A stretch of 5,467 bases of DNA from JBAXHO01 sp037138855 (lineage in GTDB: Bacteria; Patescibacteriota; Dojkabacteria; B142; OLB20), in NCBI GenBank assembly GCA_037138855.1, contig JBAXHO010000092.1, positions 1 through 5,467 of the forward strand, in the 5' to 3' direction. Every line of letters begins with the position of its first letter. Positions within the stretch are counted from its first letter, which is position 1. Below the pieces are notes generated by a model, which was given only the letters and a program-made list of their open reading frames with translations, had not been told where the DNA came from and made no database searches. The position numbers were made by a program, and so were the translations under genes. This document shows positions 1-5,467 of this stretch, in pieces.

Positions 1-74
1 GTCATGGTTGAGAGTTTTTGGTTAATAAATTGATTATGTTACTATTAAATACTGTTAGATGTCTTCAAAGTACG

Positions 75-343
75 GTCAGATTCAATCTAGACTCGGTCAG
101 ATTCAATCTAGGCTCAGTCAGATTCAATCTAGGCTCTGTCAGATTCAATCTAGGCTCTGTCAGATTCAATCTAGACTCTGTCAGATTCAATCTAGACTCT
201 GTCAGATTCAATCTAGCTCTGTCAGATTCAATCCAGACTCTGTCAGATGCTATCCAGGCTCGGTCAGATACTATCTAGGCTCGGTCAGATGCTATCCAGG
301 CTCGGTCAGATGCTATCTAGGCTCGGTCAGATACTATCCAGGC
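75..343. repeat. Tandem array of ~21-bp direct repeats, 13 units in two subfamilies
   Basis: Units begin with GTCAG at 75, 96, 117, 138, 159, 180, 201, 221, 242, 263, 284, 305 and 326. Every step is 21 bp except the unit at 201, which has lost one A and is 20 bp; the last unit is cut after 18 bp. A decayed extra copy (about 13 of 21 matches) lies at 54-74. The first eight units carry the core CAGATTCAATCTAG (CCAG in the eighth). The last five carry CAGATGCTATCCAG or variants with GATAC and TCTAG. Inside the core, AGATTCAATCT is an odd palindrome with 5-bp arms. There are no unique spacers, so this is not CRISPR. The reading frames that cross it are open only because 21 is a multiple of three. 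Its function is unknown; a protein-binding array or a neutral minisatellite are both possible. Confidence 0.95.
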
Positions 344-449
344 ATTTTTGGTGATTTTTCAAGAATGTTGATTTTGAATCTGAGGTTAAGAACGAGTAAT
401 TTTTTAAAAAATTGCACAAATATATTTATTGTTTTAGACATGGCAATGA

Positions 450-526
450 TTTTTTTTAATATTTTTTTTATGGATTGTTTTTTTTGATGAAATTTGAATG
501 AAAAAATAAAAATGAAAAATGAAAAA
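450..526. other. Block of T8 tracts followed by A5-A6 tracts
   Basis: Three T8 runs lie at 450-457, 462-469 and 478-485, followed by A-runs at 501-506, 508-512, 515-519 and 522-526. The strand composition flips from T-rich to A-rich around 487. Such tracts tend to give curved or stiff DNA and could also fold as a long weak A/U hairpin if transcribed. No function can be assigned from sequence. Confidence 0.5.
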
Positions 527-553
527 TTTTGGAAATCTTGCAGATTCATGAGA

Positions 554-571
554 TTTAGGCGGGAGCCTAAA
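554..571. repeat. Perfect inverted repeat with GGGA loop
   Basis: TTTAGGC (554-560) and GCCTAAA (565-571) are perfect 7-bp arms around the loop GGGA, which fits the GNRA tetraloop class if transcribed from the + strand. No T-run follows, so it is not a standard rho-independent terminator. It pairs with a second inverted repeat 13 bp downstream and may be half of a REP-like or structured-RNA element. Confidence 0.7.
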
Positions 572-584
572 AGGATAGAGGCGA

Positions 585-601
585 CAGAGGTTGAACCTCT
601 G
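585..601. repeat. 17-bp near-perfect palindrome
   Basis: CAGAGGTTGAACCTCTG has 8-bp arms around a single central G at 593. Skipping one mismatched pair, the complementarity continues for two more pairs (582-583 with 603-604). With almost no loop it looks more like a dimeric protein-binding site or cruciform-prone DNA than an RNA hairpin. It lies in the only clearly G+C-richer patch of this intergenic stretch. Confidence 0.7.
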
Positions 602-625
602 CCGAACGGGGAATAATAAATGTGT

Positions 626-657
626 GAATTGTGTAAGTTTTTTTCAGAATTGTGTAA
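626..657. repeat. Pair of 11-bp direct repeats
   Basis: GAATTGTGTAA occurs exactly at 626-636 and 647-657. The start-to-start distance is 21 bp, the same as the period of the large array upstream, although the sequence differs. Two sites two helical turns apart could bind a protein pair. With only two short A/T-rich copies, chance is possible. Confidence 0.5.
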
Positions 658-942
658 CATCAACATACCAAAAGGCGAGTATTTTTGCATTATTAAAAAT
701 ATAATGAAGAAATAAATGACATGTGTTGATATTTAGAGTACATTTACACGATTTTATTTTTGTAGGAAATTCTTTTTAAGATTTTGAAAATGAATGGTTT
801 TTTGATGGTGTTGTTTTTGTTTGTTTGTTTTTTGTGCGGGGGCTTGCTATGCGGGGTTTTGAGAGCGATTACATATATGAAAATAACAATAGATTTTACA
901 CTACAACTTTATTATAGAGAGACGGAAAACGAATTTACTAAC

Positions 943-959
943 TTCCGACTTTGCCGGAA
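943..959. other. Small hairpin TTCCG...CGGAA
   Basis: TTCCG (943-947) pairs with CGGAA (955-959) around a 7-nt loop. It stands out as a G+C-richer motif in A/T-rich DNA and is followed by CCGGC at 993-997 and a second hairpin at 1014-1030. No T-run follows. The role is unknown. Confidence 0.4.
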
Positions 960-978
960 CGCAAATACTATAACCCTA

Positions 979-1009
979 TTGAGCTAAAAAAGCCGGCGAA
1001 TAAATTTTG
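979..1009 (+). promoter_or_regulatory. Candidate promoter for the three-gene operon
   Basis: A TTG at 979-981 could serve as the Bacteroidetes -33 element. AAATTTTG at 1002-1009 matches the -7 consensus TAnnTTTG except for its first base, and about 20 bp separates the two, which is acceptable spacing. The start site would fall near 1016, giving a leader of roughly 45 nt before the ATG at 1061. This is motif matching in A/T-rich DNA, so it is tentative. Confidence 0.25.
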
Positions 1010-1013
1010 CTGT

Positions 1014-1030
1014 TGCGGCAGGTTGCCGTA
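1014..1030 (+). other. Leader hairpin upstream of first operon gene
   Basis: TGCGGCA (1014-1020) pairs with TGCCGTA (1024-1030) around the loop GGT, with one G-U pair. It lies 30 bp before the start codon and would sit in the 5' leader if transcription starts nearby. It could be an mRNA-stabilising structure or a remnant of a terminator. No T-run follows. Confidence 0.45.
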
Positions 1031-1060
1031 TAAAATTCTTATTAATTAAAAAAATATTTT

Positions 1061-1873
1061 ATGAAGAAAATGATTTTATTAATAGCATATATATTTATGC
1101 TATACAACACAAGTATTAAGGCACAAATTACATTTGAACATAGTTATTCTGTACCTCCGGGTAAGGATTTTTATATCACAGACCTAGGCAATAATAATTA
1201 TAAGTATTTTTATATTGATTATTATAACGATAAATTTAGTTTGTACAATCTTGACCACAGTCCTTTTATGCTTAATATACCTACTGGTGTTTCAATGGAC
1301 TCAGGATTATATACAGTGGCATATATTACTACTAATCTCTTTGATTGTGATTCTACAACCATTGAATATGCATTAACTACTTTGTCAGGGGCAAAACCAT
1401 TTTATATCTTTAGAACTGATGGTACTCAACTATTTCGAAAAGATTCAGCAGCAGGACCTTTTGGATTCGGAGCAAAATATGGTGGTTCAATAATTATTCA
1501 GCCAATTTATAATACACCAAGTGGAACAAAATTAATACTTATGAATTGGTCCACAAAAGCATGGACAGTCTATTCACTTTGTGGGATTTTGCCAGAGTCA
1601 ATTAGTGAAAACGAACTAGGAAATAATTATGTACAAATATATCCAAATCCTTCATCGGGAGAAATGACATTTCAAATAAATGCACCAAGTAATATGGAAG
1701 ATTATCAATTATATATTTATGATGCTACATTACAAAAAGTGAAGTCTGAAAATTGCAGCGGGAGAAAAACAATAACGATAGACAATTCCATATTAAGCTC
1801 GGGCAATTACTTTTATTCATTACAAACAAAAAACAAAATTGTACAAACAGGTAAATTTATTATTACAAAATGA
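1061..1873 (+). CDS. Secreted protein with T9SS type A C-terminal sorting domain
   Basis: The product is a 270-residue exported protein of unknown function. Residues 1-21 form a signal peptide (basic MKKM, then a hydrophobic stretch, ending IKA), with Gln22 as the predicted mature N terminus. The middle region is probably beta-rich and carries LFDCDSTTIEY (93-103) and IYNTPSGTKLILMN (149-162). From memory this pattern recurs in uncharacterised Bacteroidota T9SS cargo, but I know no catalytic residues in it. Residues about 187-270 are a T9SS type A sorting domain: VQIYPNPSSG at 191-200, a YIYDATLQKV strand, and the terminal GNYFYSLQ...GKFIITK. The domain directs passage across the outer membrane and is normally removed or attached to a surface lipid. 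The ATG follows an A/T-rich stretch without a Shine-Dalgarno, usual for this phylum. The TGA overlaps the next start by ATGA, indicating one operon and translational coupling. Confidence 0.92.
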   Translation: MKKMILLIAYIFMLYNTSIKAQITFEHSYSVPPGKDFYITDLGNNNYKYFYIDYYNDKFSLYNLDHSPFMLNIPTGVSMDSGLYTVAYITTNLFDCDSTTIEYALTTLSGAKPFYIFRTDGTQLFRKDSAAGPFGFGAKYGGSIIIQPIYNTPSGTKLILMNWSTKAWTVYSLCGILPESISENELGNNYVQIYPNPSSGEMTFQINAPSNMEDYQLYIYDATLQKVKSENCSGRKTITIDNSILSSGNYFYSLQTKNKIVQTGKFIITK

Positions 1874-2832
1874 GAAACAAAAAATCCATTATTATATTAT
1901 TGCTTGTTATGTTATTAGGCACGATTATGCAGGCACAGAATTTAGTGCCTAATCCGAGTTTTGAAGAATATACTCTATGCCCTGTTGGACCGGATGATTT
2001 GGATTACACAGTATCATGGTATTCTCCAAATGGATCATCATCTGATTATTTCAATAGTTGCAGCCCAAATCCAAACTTTTCAGTACCAAATAACTGGTGG
2101 GGATTCCAGAATGCTAGAACTGGCATTGGTTATTCTGGAATAATTGTTTATCATATTCTTATGAGCAATTATAGAGAATATGCAAGATGTCAATTAAATC
2201 AACCACTTATTGCAAGCAAGCATTATTGCGTTGAATTTTATGTAAATCTAGGAGATAGTTCAAAATATACAATATCAAGTATTGGAGCTTATTTTTCTAT
2301 TGAAAATAATATTTCAACAACAGGTGGTGTATTAAATTATCAGCCACAGGTTGAAAATTTCGATACTTTATTTTTATCTGATAAACAAAATTGGATGAAA
2401 ATTTCAGGATGTTTTATTGCAATAGGAGGAGAAGAATATTTAACTATTGGCAATTTTAAAAATGATTCTATCATTGACACTTTATCAACAACTTCTTTTG
2501 GAAGCTTTGAAGGACAGTATGAAGCCTACTATTATATTGATGATGTCTCTGTAATTGAAGACACAACAATAGGCTTAAATAATTTAAACAAAAATCAAAT
2601 ATTAATTTATCCAAATCCATGTCAAAACAATTTCACCATTAATAATTTAACAGAGTATGAAATTGACACTATTTTCTTATTTGATACAATAGGAAATCTT
2701 TTGAAAGAGTACTCATTAAACCATGATGCCAATTCTTATAATGTTGAAAGTTTACAAAATGGATTCTTTATTCTCAAAATAATTTTAAAAAACAAATCAA
2801 TTATCAATTATCAATTAATTATAAATCATTAA
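1870..2832 (+). CDS. Secreted protein with NLVPNPSFEE domain and T9SS sorting domain
   Basis: The product is a 320-residue exported protein. Residues 1-22 are a signal peptide ending MQA, followed by Gln23. The mature protein opens with NLVPNPSFEE (24-33), the hallmark start of a beta-sandwich, carbohydrate-binding-like domain common in Bacteroidota surface proteins. NNWWGFQNARTG (74-85), an REYARCQLNQPL segment and the closing strand YYYIDDVSVIED (220-231) match that domain. Ligand binding is an inference from fold type; no catalytic motif is visible. A linker leads to a T9SS type A sorting domain from about residue 243, with ILIYPNPC around Tyr247-Pro250, the strand IFLFDTIGNLLKEY, and a terminal LQNGFFILKI...YQLIINH. 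The start overlaps the previous stop by four bases and the next gene begins 10 bp after the TAA, so the three genes are probably co-transcribed. The last codons run through a CAATTAT repeat. Confidence 0.92.
   Translation: MRNKKSIIILLLVMLLGTIMQAQNLVPNPSFEEYTLCPVGPDDLDYTVSWYSPNGSSSDYFNSCSPNPNFSVPNNWWGFQNARTGIGYSGIIVYHILMSNYREYARCQLNQPLIASKHYCVEFYVNLGDSSKYTISSIGAYFSIENNISTTGGVLNYQPQVENFDTLFLSDKQNWMKISGCFIAIGGEEYLTIGNFKNDSIIDTLSTTSFGSFEGQYEAYYYIDDVSVIEDTTIGLNNLNKNQILIYPNPCQNNFTINNLTEYEIDTIFLFDTIGNLLKEYSLNHDANSYNVESLQNGFFILKIILKNKSIINYQLIINH
2798..2818 (+). repeat. Three tandem 7-bp CAATTAT units at gene end
   Basis: CAATTAT begins at 2798, 2805 and 2812 (the last ends in A rather than T). The repeat encodes the final SIINYQLIIN residues of the second operon gene. 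Because 7 is not a multiple of three, gain or loss of a unit would shift the frame, but only for the last few residues of the sorting domain. Confidence 0.75.
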
Positions 2833-2842
2833 AACAAAAAAA

Positions 2843-3265
2843 ATGAAAACAATATATAAAAGAATGATTATTATTGTAATCATATTTATGATTGCAAATA
2901 TAGCAAAATTAAATGCACAGGCTACTGATGCTGCACCTGGTACAGGAAATCTTTACGCAGGTTATAAATTTCTTGGATGGGGAACTACTAGTGGCGACCT
3001 GCTTTTTCAAACAAACAATTTTCAAAGAATGGTATTGCAGGACAATACAGGATTATTTGGAATTGGATTAAATTTTACGCCAAATAACAAGCTCGATGTT
3101 GATTCGGGAGATATTGATGTGAACCAACCAGTGAATTGTTATATGATTGGTGATAGTGCTGTTTTGCATTATCGAGGTGATGCAACTTACACCGTTCCTA
3201 AAGTTTCTAATATTTTTGTAGGAGTTGGGGCAGGCAGCATAACACAACTGGAGATTCTAATGTGA
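2843..3265 (+). pseudogene. 5' fragment of frameshifted fibre protein (signal peptide and head start)
   Basis: This 140-residue frame is the N-terminal part of the large protein that continues in another frame. Residues 1-25 are a signal peptide ending LNA, followed by Gln26. Then come GDLLFQTNNFQRM, GLFGIG (70-75) and LDVDSGDIDV (84 on), a prologue typical of Bacteroidota proteins with an S74 domain. The first head repeat NIFVGVGAGS starts at residue 123. After Ser132 (codon 3236-3238) the frame reads ITQLEILM and stops at TGA 3263-3265. The reading one base over gives HNTTGDSNVMVGFHAG, the exact continuation of the repeat, so one base appears to be missing near 3236-3241. The start follows an A-rich stretch and lies 10 bp after the preceding gene. 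As sequenced, the stub would be exported but lacks the chaperone, coiled-coil and sorting domains. Confidence 0.85.
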
Positions 3266-3849
3266 TGGTTGGATTCCATGCAGGATATAGTAATTCGATA
3301 GAATCGCAAGAAACTTTTGTAGGGTTTCAAGCAGGACTGAACACACATTCGGGACGCGGAAACACTTTCGTGGGTTCGTTGGCAGGGCACGATAATGATT
3401 TTGGACAAGGGAATGTATTTATGGGAGTTAGAGCTGGATTTGGCACATTTGGCTTTTTAGGCTCGCTCTCTTTCGGATGTTATAATACTTTCGTTGGAAA
3501 TTATTGTGGGGAAAACAATTTGAAAGGATTGGGAAATTCTTTTTATGGCAAGCATGCAGGTGCTGATAATCAAAATGGCAATTTTAATGTTTCAATAGGG
3601 AACCATAGTGGAGAATTTTCTACTTCACAAGTATTGAATACATTTATAGGTTATCATAGCGGGCGTAGTAATAAGGGTGATACGAATGTGATAGCAGGAG
3701 CAGGAGCAGGAGAGCATAGTAGCGGTAATAATAATTGTTTTTATGGCGGAGTGGCAGGTGACGGTAATAATGGGAGTTATAACACATATATTGGGCATCG
3801 TGCGAATTCCGGGGCATCAAATTTTACTAATTCGACTGCTTTGGGTGCA
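3209..3849 (+). repeat. YadA-like head repeats in the fibre gene
   Basis: About 12 degenerate units of 14-24 residues follow the pattern N-(T/V)-(F/M/S)-(V/I/Y)-G-x-x-(A/S/C)-G, for example NTFVGSLAG, NTFVGNYCG, NSFYGKHAG, NTFIGYHSG and NTYIGHRAN. The first unit (NIFVGVGAG) lies in the upstream frame, the rest in the downstream frame, which locates the frameshift inside the repeat region. The pattern is that of the trimeric left-handed beta-roll of YadA-type heads. A short GCAGGA triplication at 3694-3711 encodes AGAGAG within it. Confidence 0.85.
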
Positions 3850-5467
3850 AATACAATAGTTACGGCAAGTAAAACGATGATTCTTGGAGATAATTCTATT
3901 AATGTCGGAATTGGGTTATCAGGAGATCCACTTGCTCCTCAAAGTAAGCTTGAAATTAATTATTCTGTACCAAATGACTTTACAGCACCAAATATTTATG
4001 GGGGTACTGGTTTTAGCGGATTGCAATTTCGCGATTTGACTGCCGACTCGCATCCCATACCCTATAATCCGGGGAAAGGTGTACTATCTGTTGATAAATT
4101 TGGCGTCGTTATTTATGTGCCTGATTTTAAAGATATAGGCTTTGGGTTACCGTGTCCGGCAGTTGGTACTGATCCCCTTTGGGAAATGCCTTCTGATTGG
4201 CGTGTAGGATTAAACGGAAATAAACTTGTTTTTTCTGATGGTCCAAATTATAATAGTAATTCAAATCATATAGGAATTGGATATGATTGCAATGAAGATT
4301 TATTGGGCAAACTTAGCGTAAGGGAAAAAGATATTAACACAGCCCTTAATTTAAGTTTAGCAGGATATTTTATTTCTATTGCCGATTCAACTAAAGCCAT
4401 AGGAGTTTGTGGAATGGCTATTGATAATATAGATGGAATAGTTAGCTATGGTGTAGCAGGTTTTGCAGCAAAAGCAGAGACAAATATAGGAGTTGTAGGG
4501 ATGGCTTCCGGGGATACGGTTGGTACTTATAATATAGGTGTTGCAGGAATTGCTTTTGGAGATTCGAGTAATAACATTTATAATATAGGAGTTTATGGTC
4601 AATCTTTTCCTTTGGATGATGCTACAGCAATTAATAAAAATTGGGCAGGTTATTTTAATGGTGCTTTATATGCAAGTTCATCATGGTTGACATCAGATTC
4701 AATATTCAAAACAAATGTTACCCCGATTACTAATAGCTTGGAAAAGATAAAGGAATTGAAGCCTGTAAGTTTTTTGTTTAACAGAGATATGGGAAATGGA
4801 CTAGGGGTGAGTTTACCTGATAGGGAACAATATGGATTTTTGGCACAAAACGTTTCCACTGTATTTCCAGAATTAGTTGCTGAAGTTACGAAACCTCCAC
4901 AATATGATGGTTTTGGCATTGAAACCCATCCTGCATTTTCGTTTAAGGCATTAAATTATAATGCTTTTATTGGGATTTTGACACAAGGAGTGAAAGAATT
5001 GGATTCAATGAATACTGTTTTGACGCATAAAATGGATTCAACGAATACAGCTTTAACGCATAAATTGGATTCAATAAATACTGTTTTACTGCATAAAAAT
5101 GATAGTTTACGCAATGTATTAAATTTATTGAACAATAGGCTTGATCAAATTGAAAACCGTTTGGAGGATTGTTGTAAAGCATCGAGTGGCGGCGGACCTG
5201 GACATAGTATGATGACTAACCCAAGTGGCGCAAATACCGCAGAGATAGAATTGGAAAATATACAGTCAATCGTTCTTGATCAAAATGTACCAAATCCTTT
5301 CGCTGAAAGCACTGTGATTACTTATTTTATACCTGACAACATCAATTATTCACAAATAGTGTTTACGGATAACTACGGCAGAATTATGAAAACTGTTGAT
5401 ATAAAAATATCAGGCAATGGTATGATAAAGGTTTATGCAGCGAATTTGAGTAGCGGCACTTATACAT
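3238..5467 (+). CDS. 3' part of fibre protein: head repeats, S74 chaperone domain, coiled coil, T9SS domain (runs off window)
   Basis: Homology resumes at 3238 and the frame stays open to the window edge. The first ATG is 3265, overlapping the upstream stop as TGATG. Positions below use the rejoined protein (at least 875 residues). Residues 123-358 hold 12 or more NTFVGxxAG-type repeats like those of YadA-like trimeric adhesin heads, closing with NSTALGANT and NVGIG. Then come SGLQFRDLT and GVLSVDKFG (about 392-422) and five IGVxG repeats (520-588). An S74 intramolecular-chaperone domain follows, with SDSIFK (Ser618 and Lys623, the dyad spacing known for this family), GFLAQNVSTVFPELV (665-679) and the LNYNAFIGILTQGVKEL helix. 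Hendecad coiled-coil repeats start at 720, Cys777-Cys778 and a Gly-rich linker come next, and LDQNVPNPF (812-820) opens a T9SS sorting domain that is cut. I infer a surface or released trimeric fibre; its ligand is unknown. Alone, this part lacks a signal peptide. Confidence 0.9.
4399..4602 (+). repeat. IGVxG protein repeats in the fibre gene
   Basis: IGVCG, YGVAG, IGVVG, IGVAG and IGVYG begin at 4399, 4447, 4486, 4534 and 4585, spaced 16, 13, 16 and 17 residues apart. The last three share the DNA word AATATAGG at 4483, 4531 and 4582. The set ends at WAGYFNG, the usual lead-in to an S74 domain. It probably forms a second beta-structured shaft segment. Confidence 0.75.
4999..5130 (+). repeat. 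Four 33-bp repeats encoding an 11-residue coiled coil
   Basis: The units LDSMNTVLTHK, MDSTNTALTHK, LDSINTVLLHK and NDSLRNVLNLL begin at 4999, 5032, 5065 and 5098. The first three are also close at DNA level, sharing GGATTCAAYRAATAC-like cores. Hydrophobic residues at positions 1, 4, 7 and 8 suit a hendecad coiled coil. The fourth unit passes into a heptad-like segment (NRLDQIENRLEDCC). Confidence 0.85.

Larger units (their letters stand above)
344..1060. other. Non-coding stretch between repeat array and operon
   Basis: I see no supportable gene here. Short frames on both strands are low-complexity (Phe/Leu/Ile/Lys-rich), lack a start context, and cross inverted repeats. The stretch contains an A/T-tract region, two strong inverted repeats, an 11-bp direct-repeat pair and two small hairpins in the operon leader. 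A 16-bp perfect A/T palindrome (AATTTTTTAAAAAATT) lies at 398-413. Two exact matches to the Bacteroidetes -7 consensus TAnnTTTG occur at 680-687 and 755-762, but their nearest upstream TTG is about 26-27 bp away, which is too far for the usual promoter spacing. Confidence 0.6.

Noticed and set aside
75..343. CRISPR array
   Set aside because: Repeats are directly adjacent with no unique spacers, and no cas gene is present.
18..487. Two open frames crossing the repeat array (heptapeptide SVRFNLx and CQIQSRL repeats)
   Set aside because: They stay open only because the unit is 21 bp and lacks stops. The first would start at TTG, neither has a credible start context, and the 20-bp unit shifts the frame.
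334..690. 118-residue minus-strand frame
   Set aside because: It is low-complexity, crosses both inverted repeats and poly-A/T tracts, and resembles no family. Its SRLNL piece is just the displaced repeat monomer read backwards.
680..762. Promoters based on TATTTTTG at 680-687 and 755-762
   Set aside because: Both match the -7 consensus, but the nearest TTG is about 26-27 bp upstream, outside the usual spacing, and no gene starts nearby.
784..987. 67-residue plus-strand frame with a hydrophobic start
   Set aside because: The hydrophobicity comes from T-rich DNA. The second half has no protein-like pattern, and the frame runs through a hairpin and ends at the candidate promoter.
3694..3711. 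GCAGGA triplication as a phase-variation tract
   Set aside because: A 6-bp unit change keeps the frame and only adds or removes Ala-Gly, so it cannot switch expression.
4387..5182. Three minus-strand frames inside the fibre gene
   Set aside because: They are shadows of the plus-strand repeats and S74 domain, which show clear family motifs.

Overview
The window looks like A+T-rich Bacteroidota chromosome. Three consecutive genes encode exported proteins of the kind handled by the type IX secretion system (T9SS). All start in an A-rich context without a Shine-Dalgarno sequence. All have a signal peptide followed directly by Gln after a predicted Ala cleavage site, which fits the Bacteroidetes 'Q-rule' for signal peptidase I substrates. 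At least two, and by recognisable motif all three, end in T9SS type A sorting domains. I cannot narrow the organism below the phylum.

Layout. Positions 1-1060 hold no convincing gene. A direct-repeat array of about 21 bp per unit (75-343, 13 copies plus a decayed copy at 54-74) comes first. It is followed by an A/T-tract region (about 396-530), a pair of strong inverted repeats (554-601), a short direct-repeat pair (626-657) and a leader with two small hairpins. From 1061 to the right edge, three co-directional genes form an apparent operon: a 270-residue T9SS cargo protein; a 320-residue T9SS cargo protein with an N-terminal 'NLVPNPSFEE' domain, overlapping the first by ATGA; and, after a 10-bp gap, a very large fibre-like protein that runs off the window.

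The third gene is the main item. Read as one protein of at least 875 residues, it has a signal peptide, a YadA-like 'NTFVGxxAG' head repeat region of 12 or more copies, a linker region, a second set of 'IGVxG' repeats, an S74 / intramolecular-chaperone domain with the Ser...Lys dyad (SDSIFK), an 11-residue coiled-coil repeat, a Gly-rich linker, and a T9SS sorting domain cut by the window edge. This is the layout of a trimeric fibre or adhesin routed through T9SS. As given, the sequence carries a one-base frameshift near 3238 that splits it into a 140-residue secreted stub and a long orphan reading frame beginning at a TGATG stop/start. The reading frame after the shift is open for about 2.2 kb to the window edge. 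The damage is therefore either a very recent mutation or a sequence error.

The three gene products probably reach the cell surface or medium together. The sequence does not show what they bind.
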